A DNA stretch of 64,000 nt, taken from contig JAQFVV010012496.1 in assembly GCA_028023455.1 (NCBI GenBank), forward strand, positions 618,001-682,000, written 5' to 3'. The stretch is from Epiperipatus broadwayi. Lineage: Eukaryota > Onychophora > Udeonychophora > Euonychophora > Peripatidae. Positions 12,591-24,902 of the stretch are shown one piece after another (positions within the stretch are counted from its first letter, which is position 1; the number at the start of each line of letters is the position of its first letter). A program made the translations under genes and the position numbers. The notes beneath the pieces were generated by a model. The model did no database searches, was not told the DNA's origin, and was given only the letters and a program-made list of their open reading frames with translations.

Positions 12591-15500
12591 CTATACTTAA
12601 TCTAACTAACATTTGGAACAATATTTACTATTCAAAAATCTGGTCACTAATAATAATAATGATAATAATAATATTCCTATTCTCTCATTTCTCATGTGGC
12701 ATATTATAAGTATGGTATAACCTGAACAATATGTGGCAACAAGAAATATACTTAATTATATGGCAGTATTTTCAATAATAAATTATGACTAAAATAATCT
12801 TATATGATTTTGTTGTATCATATTCTGAACAATAATTAATATTGTTTAAGTAAATAAATTATTTTAAATTATAATGTGCAAAATACGTGATATGTTTAAT
12901 TCTGAATTCTGTAAAATCGAATCCTATGGTGATAAGTAGATCAATAATAACATAGACAATAAGTTTATAACAACAACTTTAACAATTTTATTCTATACTA
13001 GAAAAACAATTATGTACAAAATATTTACAATTTTTATAAAAAAAAACACTGATAAATATATTAAAATAAAAAAAATACAAAATTCAAATAAAAGAAAGAT
13101 TGAATTTACAGATTTTCAATCTCAAAAAAGTATTAATGTACAAGCCTTCACTCTGGCTTAAGAATTTTATTTAGAAATACATATCATGTACTTAGTTATC
13201 AAAACATTCTATTATTCATCCTACCATATTAAACTTATTTCTAGATCAATGAATAATCAATATCATTTTTTTTTACTTTCAGTAAAATAAAAAAATATCT
13301 ATCTTAAATTTTATAAACCAAAACATATTATTAGGTTTACTGTAGGTTAATGTAAAGTAAATTAATAAAATATGTTTATTCATATATTAAATAATCAAAT
13401 AATTTACTTGGCACCATTCTATTTTATGATGTGTGTTTCATGTTCAAAACCTAAAATATAACAATTAAAATAAAGTATAAGCATTCATTATGCACTAACA
13501 TTCTTCATTTGATGTTTCACTGTAAAAATATGCATTACTTGATAAATATGTTGTCGATTTATGAAAAATCAAAAATATCAAAAAATATAAGTTAGAAACA
13601 GTTATGATTCTTTTATCATCAAAAATATTTCAAAACTATTTAGGAAAAAATATGATTCCTTTGTTATATTCGCCATCAACATTTTGCATTCAACATCATT
13701 TGTATTTCTTCACAATACCAAAAAACGCTATCATGCCTTCTTTTAAACAAATCATCTTTTCTAAAATTATCCATTATTCATCCTTCAAAAGTACTTGTCT
13801 ACATGATGTTTGACTACTGAAATTTAGATAGCAAAACAATGCATAGAACATGAAGGAATAACTAGAGGAAAGACTCAGTAATACAAAAATAATTCAATAA
13901 ACCACATGGAAATCAGTGTGAAGAAACAACAGATATGACTTCATCTAATACCTTTAAAATAATGTCTAGGCTTTCTTTTGAGCTCTTACAGACTAATTAA
14001 ATATAAAGATCAAAACACTAACCATGGAAATAAATACAAAGTACAGGGTTACGTTAACTGTATTTGCATAACAACTTCTTAGATATAATATAGGCTACTT
14101 ATCCTATCTTCTTAACACATCCTACTATATAAGCATTCAGGGGTTCATTATTGTACTCCCCTGTCACTACCATTTAAATGATTTCAAAATAGATTTAGAC
14201 ATTTAAAATTATAAAATAACTAAGCAAATTTCCCATTAATAAACAAAGTTACACATTACTTTATCAAACCATGACTACTATAAGAAAAGGTTTCACACAC
14301 AAATCTATCTACAAATACAAAAGAGATTTGATTTCAAAATATTTGTTCAATATTAATATCTTGAAAATAAATATCGTATGGTTTATCTAGCAAAGAATCA
14401 TATAAAGTTATGATCATTTTATAATGTTATAACACACTTTATAATATAAAAAATAAAAAATAAATATATGCATATTTTTTATAGCTTATAGTTTTTAATA
14501 AAAATCTTTGTGTTATTAACTCACACATCCATATATTTATTTATTCGTGTAACATAAGATAAATATTTTTAAAACTCCAAACAACTTTAAGAAAAAATAT
14601 ACATCATATAATAATTATAATAATTTAAATTACCTATGTGATATTACTATTTGCAAATCACATCTTTGATGTCTTCCAATCCAATTTTGAATAAAATATA
14701 AGAATTAAAACATCATTCATACTACATTCAATGTAAACTAATGCACTTTAATAAAAAAAAACGTTTTCAAAAAAATTTAAAAAAAAAATATTAAAAGATT
14801 ATTTTTAAATATTAATATTGTTAGGATTTAAAAAATATCAAAAATGTAACCTTTACTACATCTTATAACTAAATTATAATTCTAATTGTCAGTATATTTT
14901 AAATTAAATAATAATAATTTTTTATGTATTCCTTTTATAACTGTCTTTCCTATAACAAGTTCAGTTAATAAACCAAGGGATTGTTGTTGCTAAGTGAACA
15001 TTTGTCAAAAGCTTTTTTCCTTTTAGCTCTCCTCTCCTCGGCATGTAAACACAAATAAAAAAATATCAATTTTTAAAAATCCACGTAAATCTGAAAAATC
15101 ATTGGTCATCCTGCTTCCAAAAGTTTTAAAAACAGTCTCTTTCTGTAACTTTCTCACAAATACAATAATTAATATGATATCATTCAAAAACATTTGTTTT
15201 AGGTAAATTGCATTCTTTCCATGCATGTGAAATTTCTCATCAGTGAGAGATGTATCTTTTTCTGCCACTTTTTAATAAGTATAAAAATTAACATGAACAA
15301 ACGTCTTTTCATTTTTTAGTAATTATATTCCAATTTGGCACATATAATATTGCAGATAAATCTAGGTTTTAAAATATATAAAAGAAGTCATTTATTTCTA
15401 GCCTAATAATATTCCTTTTTATCCATTTTCCTTCTTTACAGTACAATTATCACAAATAAGACAATAGGTTTTATTATACCAAAATATTCACATACTTCTA

Positions 15501-17192
15501 ATATATCTTTATGAGCAGTTCATATGCAATATAACAGCTATCACTTTAATATGCTTTACTTCCAAAAAAAGTTTAAAAATATCACTTGCTTCAAAGATAA
15601 TTATTTCTTTTAAAAATATTATAATCTTTTAAATAAAAATCCATATTATAAAACTGAGAGAGCAATATATTTTATATAACTCAATCTTGAATATTTTTTA
15701 TAAGATATAAAAGACAATTGCATTTTAAACTTTTCCAGTTATTTTTCTTAAATAATATTTTCTTTAAAGTTCTTAACTATATCAACACAGATGTATTAAG
15801 TATATTTGTTATACTTCTGGATAATATTCAACTGTGATTGCAAAGTTCTTTACATAAATAAATATAAAAAATTTCATATAGTATAGGAAAAATTATACTT
15901 CCCCAAATTCTTTAGTTCTTCACTACAAACCTCCCCATGCATAAAACTACAGGCTTAAAATTCCATAATTTTCCAATGAATCTTTAACTAGGCTTCAGAA
16001 TCCTCCACTAGTAAAAAAAATCAATTGGAATTTATTCCATTATTTTTAGTTAAACAAAATAATAGTTTTAAAATCCTTTGACTTTTTAAAAATTATATTT
16101 ATTTTTAAAATAATTGACTATTAACAAACTGATACTATTTAAAAAAATAAATAAACAGAATAACAATAAGACTAAATAGATAATAACAATAATAGCCAAT
16201 AATTTTAATTACACAGAGTTTTTATACCTGCTTTTTTAAAACAATTTTGATTGGCTGATACATCACCTATGTAAACTCATTTACATATTTGACAATTAAG
16301 TGCTTTTAAAAATCAGAAATAAATTATGAGTCATCATTTTTATTTAATAATATAAGAAATATTTAATTCTCAATTAATTTTATAATTATCTTAAACCAAC
16401 CCAATATTTTAAAATAACATATTTTAATAATTCTTTACTAATTTAACAAACATTTAATAAAAAAATGTATCCATTTTTAGTTTATCTTTACCAATTTAAA
16501 ATATCTTTTAAAACTAATTAAATAATATTCTATATTTATCTTATCATGTAAAAATGCCTCAGTTTTAGTAACAATTTTATAAAATAATTAAAAGTTTCTT
16601 TAAATTTATGCATGCATTACACACACATCAATCATGTGATCTATTTTTCCAGACAAGTGTAGCAATTTTTTGAATTGAGTGTCTGCATACAACTAAATAA
16701 ATATTTAATTACAAAAAATATTATGTTTAAGAAAAATATTAAATACAATAATAAAAATTTGGAATAATAAATTTTGACATTTTTTAATATTTCTAAAATT
16801 AAAACATGTAATACATTATAAGAATTAAAACTTTAATTAATAAATTTATATAATTTAAACACAATTTAGAAGATAAATTTTATAGCTTATTTGAATATTA
16901 AACATTACATTAAAAAATAATTATTTTAATGCTTATTTGACAAGATATTCAACACATTTTAAACTTATAATTATGACCCTTTATTCCTACCATACAATAC
17001 TAACTTATTCACCTTTTTATTCTACAATTTAAATATTTGGAATATTCTTTAAATATCCTTTAATCACTTATAGCTTCAACAAATTTTAAGTCCCTATAAA
17101 CATTATTATGACAATTATAGTACTAAACTTCTAATTAAATTTTTTAAAAAAAAATTACATTTTTAAACACATTCTGCCCTGATGAAAAGGGT

Positions 17193-17195
<3 letters not shown>
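12591..17195. other. Long AT-rich stretch without recognisable genes
   Basis: About 4.6 kb of very AT-rich sequence. Frames such as 13604-13813 (+) and 15023-15268 (-) are open but show no recognisable domain. The latter (81 codons) has somewhat more balanced codons and could be a fragment of something, but I cannot support it. Confidence 0.5.
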
Positions 17196-17443
<248 letters not shown>

Positions 17444-17476
17444 ATAGATGTTATTACATCTATAATGTAAATTAAA

Positions 17477-18134
17477 CTTTATGTCAACATACTTGTACAA
17501 ATGGTGGGATTATTGTGTTAGGAGAATTGTTGAGTGTTATAATGACAAAGACTGGGATAGAAGAATAGATGCATTAATAAATAATAGGCAGCTAGAGAGA
17601 TGGAACACTAGTATGGAGAGAAAAAAGAGTTTAAATATATATAGAAGTAAACACAATATTGGATGAGAGTTAATTTATGATAATAGCAAGGAAAGTAGTT
17701 TACTATTTACAGCTAAAACAGGATCACTAGCAACAGGTAATATACATATAAATGGCGAAGTAGAGGTGATTTAATCTGCAAGATATGAAAGGAAGTCATG
17801 AAAAATATTAGACATCTTCTAATTGAGTTAAAATGCTTCCAAACAGAAAGGCTACATACAAATAATGAAGTCATGGGAGAATAAATATAAACAAAGTGAT
17901 TATACAAAAAATGTGTTCTTGGTTTTTATGCTGAGTTTGGAAACAAATAAGGGGGATCTAGATAGAAGGGCCATAAGGTGGACAAAGATGATGTTGTGGA
18001 AAGGGAAGGAGCAGGATAGAAAAGAATGGTGGGGAATTGAAAGAGAAAGTAGGGTCGCTAACAGGTTTCGCTGGACATAGTGGCTGAGAGATTTCTGAAT
18101 TCGATAAAGAAATAGCTATGTCACATCACATCAA
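17477..18134 (+). pseudogene. LINE-X, 5'-truncated C-terminal fragment
   Basis: Aligns with the better copy at 55530-56502: shared segments include the words around WDRRIDALI, NIYRSK and MLWK. It starts inside the C-terminal region after the RT domain, so no RT catalytic motif is present. The frame is broken: 17481-17666 ends at a TGA where the 56-kb copy reads on, and the frame resumes in pieces (for example 17865-18080). The 3' end is the family tail with ACATC repeats (CACATCACATC, ~18121-18134). A dead 5'-truncated LINE insertion. Confidence 0.85.
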
Positions 18135-18840
18135 GAATCTAAATGGACCCATCACATGAAAAAGGGCAAAAAATAATATTTGCTGAAAAAAGCTTTTCTG
18201 TATTATTTTTATTATATATATACAATTATTGCTGTTATATAAAAATATTTTATTTTAATATTACATTGTGTAGTTTATTCAAATGTAGATAATTTTTAAA
18301 TTATTGTAGGACAACATAGCATAATGGCCTAAACTTGTATCAGATATATAAAAATAAAGATAGTTAAACATGGACCAAAACAGAATAAAGAAAATAATTT
18401 TCCAAAAAAGTAAGGTCTATCTTTTCTACTGTTTATTATAATAAAATTTTAATAAATTGTGAAAAATAATAGTACAGCTGGCTTTTATATTCAATATTAA
18501 AAAATAAGATTTATTGTTTTTGCTGTATCTATTTGAATTATTTAAATACAATATCAAGATTATTAATGACTATAAATACTGCCAAAAATTGAGCCATGCA
18601 TTGTGTTTTCATGAAAAGTAAAGTTTATTTCATTTAATTTAAACCCAACTATTGATAATTTATTGAGATCACTTACTAAAACTGAGCAACAGTAGTGTAA
18701 ATTTATATTACTTTAGTAAATGGAATTTGTCATTCTGGATGATGATGAAACGAAGTTCAAACAATGGCAAATTTTCTTGGCTTGATAGAATTATTCTTAT
18801 ATCTTCTCCTTTACTTTTTTTGCATTTTTCTTTTTATATT
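18135..18840. other. AT-rich non-coding DNA 5' of RTE copy A
   Basis: Nothing recognised. Confidence 0.5.
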
Positions 18841-21800
18841 CTATGTGATTATTTATATAGTATACGAACATGGATGGGCTACTCACCAACACGCATTAGC
18901 CAGCATGGTGAGTTTATTGGCTTTTTACCTCTGAGTTTAAGATCAAGAAACACCATGGTCTTTCTTCTCAGTGCCTGATAGCAGAATGAATGTTTGTGTA
19001 AATGATAAATATTTTTCCCATACATATATACAATTATGACAGACAAAAATAAAGCATGGCCCTTATTCCCAGGAAGCTGTAAAGTCACCAACCAAGGCAG
19101 TTGTTGGTGGCCGAAGGTGGAGGGTGCTAAGAATCCCCTGATTGCGGACCCAGGCTGCCATTTGATGACGACTTTTTATTTAGGTACTTACAACTGCAGA
19201 TCACTTTCAAGTGAAGGAAGATTGCAAGAATTAGAAGAAGAACTGTCTTATATTAAATGGGACATTATTGGACTATGTGAAGTTAGAAGAAAAGGAGAAG
19301 AAACAATTGATTTAAAAAGTGGACATATTCTTTATTATAAAGGCACACATATTGGAAATACAAGTGGAGTAGGATTCATTATAAATAAAAAGTGGAAGAA
19401 CAATATTGTGGAGATTGATGGTGTATCGGACAGAGTGGCAAGATTAGTTATACAACTTAATAGCAGATACCAAATGCAGATAATTCAGGTTTATGCCCAA
19501 CAAGTTCTCATAGTGATGAAGTAGTAGAAGATTTTTATATGGATGTACAAAAGGCTTTTGATCAGAGTAAACAACATTTTAAAATTGTTATGGGAGACTT
19601 TAATGCTAGAATTGGTAGACAAATGAAAGATGAAATTGCTGTAGGTAATTTTGGTAATGGTAATAGAAATGAGAGAGGACATAGACTTGTGGAGTTTGCA
19701 GAAAAAGAAAAACTTTATATTATGAATTCATTTTTTGAGAAAAATGTTAAAAGGAAATGGACATGGAAGCATCCAAATGAAGGTACAGCAGAATTGGATT
19801 ATATTTTGACTAACAGGAAATACATATTTCAAGATTGTAATGTTCTTAATAAATTTAACACATGAAGTGATCATCGATTAGTAAGGTGTAAGTTACGTGT
19901 TAATGTAAAACTAGAGAGACAAAAATTATTAAGAAAAACAATATTTACAGTTGATATTCCTAATCTTCAGAAACATTCTAATGAATTTAAATTAGAACTT
20001 ACAAATAGGTTTCAAGTGTTAGGAGATTTTGAACATGATTCAGATTTGAATGAAATTAATATGAAAATAACTGATACACTTTTAAAAACTGCAACAAACA
20101 TAGCTGTTAGAAAAAAGCAGCAATTGACTAATAAAATTTCTACTGAGACTAGAGAATTTATGAAGAAAAGAAGGAATATGAAGATATACAAAAATGATGT
20201 ATTAAAAAGAATTGAATATCTCGAATTTTGTAAAATGGTACGGAAAAGAGTTGAAAATGATATAAGAAAGTATAACTGTGAAATAGCAAGAAAAGCTGTA
20301 GAAGAAAATAAAAGTCTCAAAATGTTAAACAACATTTTAGTATTGGTAGGAAATTTATATCTGCAATAAGGAAAAAAGATGGAATTATTACTAAAAAGAG
20401 AGATGACATCATGAAATTGGTAGAAGATTTTTATCAAGAATTATATAGTAATAAAGAACAAGTACCTCCTATATCTATTACATCTTCCGAATTGCCCAGA
20501 ATTTTAATTGAAGAAGTGAGACATGCAATTAAGTGTCTGAAGAAAGGAAAGGCTCCAGGAAATGATGGAATTATAATTGATATATTAAAAGAAGCAGGTG
20601 AAGAAATAGAAACAATTTTAGCAAAGTTATATACCAAATGTCTAAATGATAAAGATGTACCGGAAGATTGGAAGAATGCAGTATTAATATTAATATTTAA
20701 AAAAGGTGATAAAGAAGATATTAGAAATTACAGACCTATCAGCCTTTTATCAGTTTTATATAAAAATTTTACCAAGATAATTACAACTCATCTACAGAGA
20801 ACTTTGGATTTCCACCAACCAAGAGAACAAGCTGGATTTAAAAGTGGTTTTAGTACAATAGATCATATCCAGGTATTGAGAGAAGTCATAGAAAGGACAA
20901 ACGAATATGAGTTGTCATTATGTTTTGGATTTGTAGATTATGAAAAGGCATTCGATTCTATACACATTTCTTCAGTGATTAAAGCATTGGATCATCAAGG
21001 TATAGATCCAGGATATTGTCATATTTTAAAGAATATTTATAAAAATGCAACAGCAACAATTAGATTACATAATGATACTGGAAAAAATCAACATTGAGAA
21101 AGGTGTAAGACAAGGTGACTCCATATCTCCAAAACTCTTTACAGCAGTGCTGCAAGAAGTATTTTGTGGATTAAAATGGGAAACTAAAGGAGTGAAAGTA
21201 AATGGAGAGTATTTAAGTCATTTAGATTTTGCAGATGATGTAGTTGTTTTTGCAAATAATGCTTCAGAGCTGCAGGAAATGTTGCAGGAGTTAGCAGATG
21301 AAAGTAGAAAAGTAGGACTAAAGATAAATGTTAAAAAGACTAAAGTAATGTTTAATCGATTTGCTCAAAATATGAAAATAAAGATTGATTATGAAGAATT
21401 GGAAGAAGTTAACAGTTACAAATACCTTGATCAGATTATTAATACAGATGGAAACATAATGGAGGAAATTAATCATAGAATTAAACCTGGTTGGAGTGCT
21501 TTTGGTAGAAATAACTTGATACTAAAAGGAAATATGCCTATATGTTTGAAAAGGATGGTTTTTAACAAATGTGTTTTACCAGTTCTTACTTATGGATCTG
21601 AGACTTGGACATTTAATAGAAGAGCAATACAGAGACTTCAGACCACTCAAAGGAGTATGGAGAGATGTATGTTGGGAGTAACAAGAAGAGATCGTAAACG
21701 CAATGTATGGGTAAGACAACAAACAGGTGTTACTGACCTCATTGAAAAAATTAAAAAGATTGGAGTTGGGCTGGACATATTGATAGAAGAGATGATAGTA

Positions 21801-22013
21801 GGTTGACAATTGGAAATCTTAAACTGGATTCCAAGAGATAGTAAAAGACCCAGAAAGAGGCCGCATGTGAGATGGATGGATGAAATAAGAAAGTGTGCAG
21901 GGGTGATGTGAAAAAGAGAAGCTAAAGATTGGAGAAGATGGATTGATATTGGAGAGATCTTCATCCTACAGTGGGTTGATAATGGTTGATGATTATGATG
22001 ATGATGATGATTA
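18841..22013 (+). mobile_element. RTE-type non-LTR retrotransposon, copy A
   Basis: Homology to copy B begins abruptly at CTATGTGATTATT (18841) and runs for ~3.17 kb to a 3' (GAT)n tail at ~21985-22013. Structure: short 5' leader, one long ORF with an endonuclease and a reverse transcriptase, a very short 3' UTR and a trinucleotide tail with no poly(A). This is the RTE-clade layout. Copy A and copy B (24896-28065) are in direct orientation, ~6.05 kb apart, and nearly identical by eye. Confidence 0.93.
19036..21806 (+). pseudogene. RTE endonuclease/reverse transcriptase ORF, copy A (broken)
   Basis: The ATG at 19036 is chosen because copy B has the same codon in the same context (25092). Domains in order: an EEP-type (APE-like) endonuclease with GTYNCRSL near 19183, GLCEVRRKGEE near 19270, GDFNARIG near 19592 and SDHRL just after 19866; then RT with APGNDGI near 20550, NYRPISLLSVLYK near 20730, FVDYEKAFDSI near 20930, GVRQGDSISPKLF near 21100 and the catalytic FADD at 21228-21239. 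In LINEs the endonuclease nicks the target and the RT copies RNA at the nick. Lesions relative to copy B: a lost C near 19498, a stop (TGA 19863-19865), a lost A near 20322, an extra A near 21085, and a frameshift near 21755 that removes the end. None of these is shared with copy B. Confidence 0.92.
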
Positions 22014-22017
22014 CTCT

Positions 22018-22548
22018 TTTATAAATCTTCTCATATACACTTTAGTGCATTTTTTTATATATAATTCCTCCTTTATTTTTTTAACAGTTTCAACTATCCT
22101 GCAGTCTTCATCAGAGCTATAGCATTTAAACATATAATCATATAATAATTATTTTATATACATATAAAAATACATATTTTACATTATTATTCATAATCAT
22201 ATTTTATGTTTAATTCTATATCTTTACTTCTCTTATTTCTTAATTATTATTTACTTATTATTTCTAATTCCTTTTTATTTTTTACTTCTTCTATTCTATC
22301 CTTTATTCTACATTATTCTTTAATATATCTCTATCACCTGTTAGAAAAATAAAGGAGGAATTATATAAAATGTGCATTAAAGTGTGCATGAGAAGATTTA
22401 TAGAATAGTTATAAATGTAAAAAGGAAGAAGAAGGTTATAAAAAGCTTTGATGAAGACTGCAGGACAGTCAAAACTGGTAGAAAAATAAAGAATGAATTA
22501 TATAAAATTTGCATTAAAGTGTATATGAGAAGATGTATAAAAAAGTAA
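22018..22548. mobile_element. Fold-5 foldback element
   Basis: Left arm 22018-22170 (landmarks TATACACTTTAGTGCATTT, AATTCCTCCTTTATTTT, CTGCAGTCTTCATCAGAG). Its reverse complement appears twice on the right, at ~22345-22410 and more completely at ~22440-22548. The same arms occur at 41262-41735. It lies only a few bases 3' of RTE copy A. No coding capacity. Confidence 0.8.
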
Positions 22549-22843
22549 TAAAATATTTGATTAAATCATTAAGCAAATACATATATTATTATTAAAAGAT
22601 GTTTAAAAAATTCAGAATAGTAAGAAGCAAGTGTCACATCAATCCTAAAACTTGTTTTCACGTATGTCTACCACAATAATGAAAAAACATTATAAGAAGT
22701 GTAATGGGTACCAAATATTGCAGTGTTCAAATGGACTATATACCAGATATATCTCATGTAAACAAGCTTCAATTATTTTACTTTATGTTAACACTGATTA
22801 CTATAAAAAATTGAAAATAAAATAATCACTTATTGGGTTTTTA

Positions 22844-23465
22844 GAAGCACAAGACCCAACTGATGATGAATTATCAGGTTTGTTACTAAATATTTCAAGA
22901 TCATCACACATAGATGTTATAGACTGCAGAGGATACTTCTATGACAATGACATTAACATGAAAATCCTAAGTAATTATGGGCAAGAATCAAAAAAACAAA
23001 TCTGCATCTTAAGTACCTTGCCTAGGTCATAATTTTAATTTAGTTCTTTGGGTTTCAGCAGCCAATATTACAGGATCAAAAAAAATGTTCAAAATTATAC
23101 AAGGATTACTTAATCCATTTGCAGATTCAATAAAATGCTGGACAATATTACTAAAGCATAAAAATAATATTAAACCCATTAAATACTACCAGATGGAAAT
23201 CATGAATCAAATTCTGTGAAAGCTTTACATCTTCAAATGAAAGAAATTAGCTCTGCCTTTGTTCAATTATTTTCAGGCAAATAGTGTGTTATTAAAACAG
23301 GCAAAACTCTCTATACAGTAGTGCCACTCAGTGCCAACCAGAGCAATCACAGTAATATGCTCATGTGATGTTTACTGGTTCAAATAGTGTGTTAAAAAAT
23401 AATACAAAATTTTTCTTTGTTATGTTACTTTTAGTATGGTATAATATTTTAAGTGCAATATAATG
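22844..23465 (+). pseudogene. hAT-type transposase (ZMYM/DUF4371 group), broken fragment
   Basis: In frame after LEAQDPTDDELSG, the segment IDVIDCRGYFYDNDINMK at ~22910-22962 matches the DDE-proximal pattern D-CRG-x-YDN of DUF4371/ZMYM-like hAT transposases. After a frameshift and TAA near 23030, CLGHNFNLVLWVSAAN (from 23019) is the C..H.LNLV motif, followed by the FF/LL and W-x-IL region. The frame then dies near 23218. A Fold-1 fragment (23289-23395) interrupts, and LLVWYNILSAI at ~23418-23450 continues the family. The C-terminal dimerisation part is probably the piece at 28706-28870. hAT transposases cut and paste DNA elements; this one is long dead. Confidence 0.75.
23289..23395. mobile_element. 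Fold-1 end fragment inserted in the hAT transposase
   Basis: TTATTAAAACAGGCAAAACT at 23291 and CAGTAGTGCCACTCAGTGCC are the Fold-1 outer arm. It ends with CTCATGTGATGTTTACTGG, the inverted outermost Fold-1 end. It is a collapsed element lacking the middle, lying between two parts of the transposase pseudogene. Confidence 0.75.
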
Positions 23466-24140
23466 CCATCCTTTACTATGGGTCATAAGAAATAGGACAT
23501 TTTAAAAATCATAACTAAAGAAATTATTGAAGGACTAGATGGAAGTGTGTAATTTCAATTTTCTTCCTATCCCATTTAAACCAAATATTTTTTATCCTTT
23601 TCTGGATAATTTTTAAACGGAATTGAAAATTAAATGTCAAAAATAAGAAATTAATGTTTAGTTGTTAGTTTCATAAACAATTAATAAAATCATCGTCTCA
23701 AAGATTAATTACTAATTATGTTGTCACCAGAAAAACATTGACACAACATGAGTGTGAAGTTGGAGCTAGTTGTTTGCAAATGAACGTGTTTTTCGGCAAA
23801 TAGCTATAATAATTAAAACGTGTATAAAAAAATGTAAATTACTGTACTGTAAATTATGCATAAAAATATATTATTTTGAATAAAATTAAATATTATAGTT
23901 AAAAAAAGTTTGTCTTGTATCAATTTTTTTCAAATTTGAAATTTTTTATTAGTCATATTTTATTTCCTTATTTTTTTTTTGCGCGAATTTTAAAGTAATT
24001 TTACGTTGGTGTTTTTATGCGAATTTTGAAAAATCACAGACCGCACCCCCCCCCTTTTTCAATGTAAGTTACGTCTATTTTTGCATGATTTTGTTTGCTG
24101 AGAAACCTATCTATCATGTAAAACGAGACCCAGGTGTACT
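23466..24140. other. AT-rich DNA with a C10 run
   Basis: No gene recognised. A slightly GC-richer patch at 23980-24060 has GCGCGAATTTT, GCGAATTTTGAAAAAT and a C10 run; it could be the end of an unidentified element. Confidence 0.4.
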
Positions 24141-24765
24141 AAATAATAAATTTATATACATCAAATCGATTTTCGTTCAAAATGAACCTTTCCAAGATGT
24201 TATAATAATTAAAACAGTCATGTGATTTATATATTAACTTAGCATACATCTATTGTTCAAATTTAAATTTAAAAAATGTTTTAAATTTTTTAAGTTTTAT
24301 TTTATGATCATTTTTAACGATGCTATATTATAGGCTTCTACATTGCCAAATACCACATGATATTTTTATATAATTTACTAGTATTTTAATTTAGAATTAG
24401 TTTCAATTGAAATACAAAAAGAGATGGATGGATATCATGTGGCATTTGGCAATGTAGGAGCCCATAATATAGCATCGTTTGAAATGGTCATAAAATAAAA
24501 CTTAAAAAATTTAAAACATTTTTTAAATTTAAATTATGTTGTAGAAATGGGTAGAGCAGATGATGGGAAAATTTAGAGTGGGGAATGGAAAATAAAGTGG
24601 CTAACAAGTGTATCTGGGCATAATTGCTGAGATATTCTTGACTTCGTTTAAGGAGAAGCCACAATACATCACATCACATCATGTGACTGTTTTAATTATT
24701 ATAACATCTTGAAAAGGTTCATTTTGAACGAAAATCGATTTGATGTATATAAATTTATTATTAAA
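24141..24765. mobile_element. Fold-7: large near-perfect inverted repeat
   Basis: Left arm 24141-24366 pairs with right arm 24432-24540 plus 24682-24765. Landmarks are TACATCAAATCGATTTTCG near 24157 and its complement near 24731, and CATTGCCAAATACCACATG against CATGTGGCATTTGGCAATG. The right arm is interrupted by a LINE-X tail, and about 40 bp of arm sequence is missing at the insertion point. A non-autonomous foldback or MITE without coding capacity. Confidence 0.88.
24541..24681 (+). mobile_element. LINE-X 3' tail nested in Fold-7
   Basis: The last ~140 bp of LINE-X (GATGGGAAAATTTAGAGTGG through CTTCGTTTAAGGAGAAGCC), ending in the ACATC-type tail. An extreme 5' truncation, inserted into the Fold-7 right arm after Fold-7 was in place. 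Confidence 0.88.
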
Positions 24766-24792
24766 AAAAGTTGTCTATAATATTGTTATTAA

Positions 24793-24902
24793 CTGAAAGG
24801 AGACCCTTTGATTCCTCTTGGAGGCCTTAAAGGAACCGAGCAGGGCAAATTCCTAATGTCCACTCCATACGTTCTTGTCATTGCAGCTATTATTACTATG
24901 TG
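24793..24902 (+). other. 34-codon coding-like stretch before RTE copy B
   Basis: A GC-richer open stretch between a TAA and a TGA. Its translation is non-random in look (for example GGLKGTEQGKF and STPYVLVIAA). It abuts the point where homology between the two RTE copies begins, so it is either extra 5' sequence of the RTE family missing in copy A or an unrelated coding remnant. Not recognised. Confidence 0.3.

Noticed and set aside
11935-12621. 228-codon minus-strand frame, almost all serine
   Set aside because: It is the AAG microsatellite read in one register, with AAT at one end giving Tyr; no coding evidence.
15023-15268. 81-codon minus-strand frame as a possible gene
   Set aside because: No domain, no splice context and no shared sequence; likely chance in AT-rich DNA.
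20012-20437. Long minus-strand frames antisense to the RTE ORFs (also 26069-26377, 21647-21964, 27703-28191)
   Set aside because: Shadows of the A-rich sense coding strand; they lie exactly opposite the RT and endonuclease frames.
22018-22548. Hammerhead-like boxes CTGATGA ... GAAAC in the Fold-5 arms (also 41262-41735)
   Set aside because: A GACTG/CAGTC-type stem II can form, but no stem I closes the core and the sequence after GAAA is not a clear stem III with a UH site. I keep it as a resemblance only.
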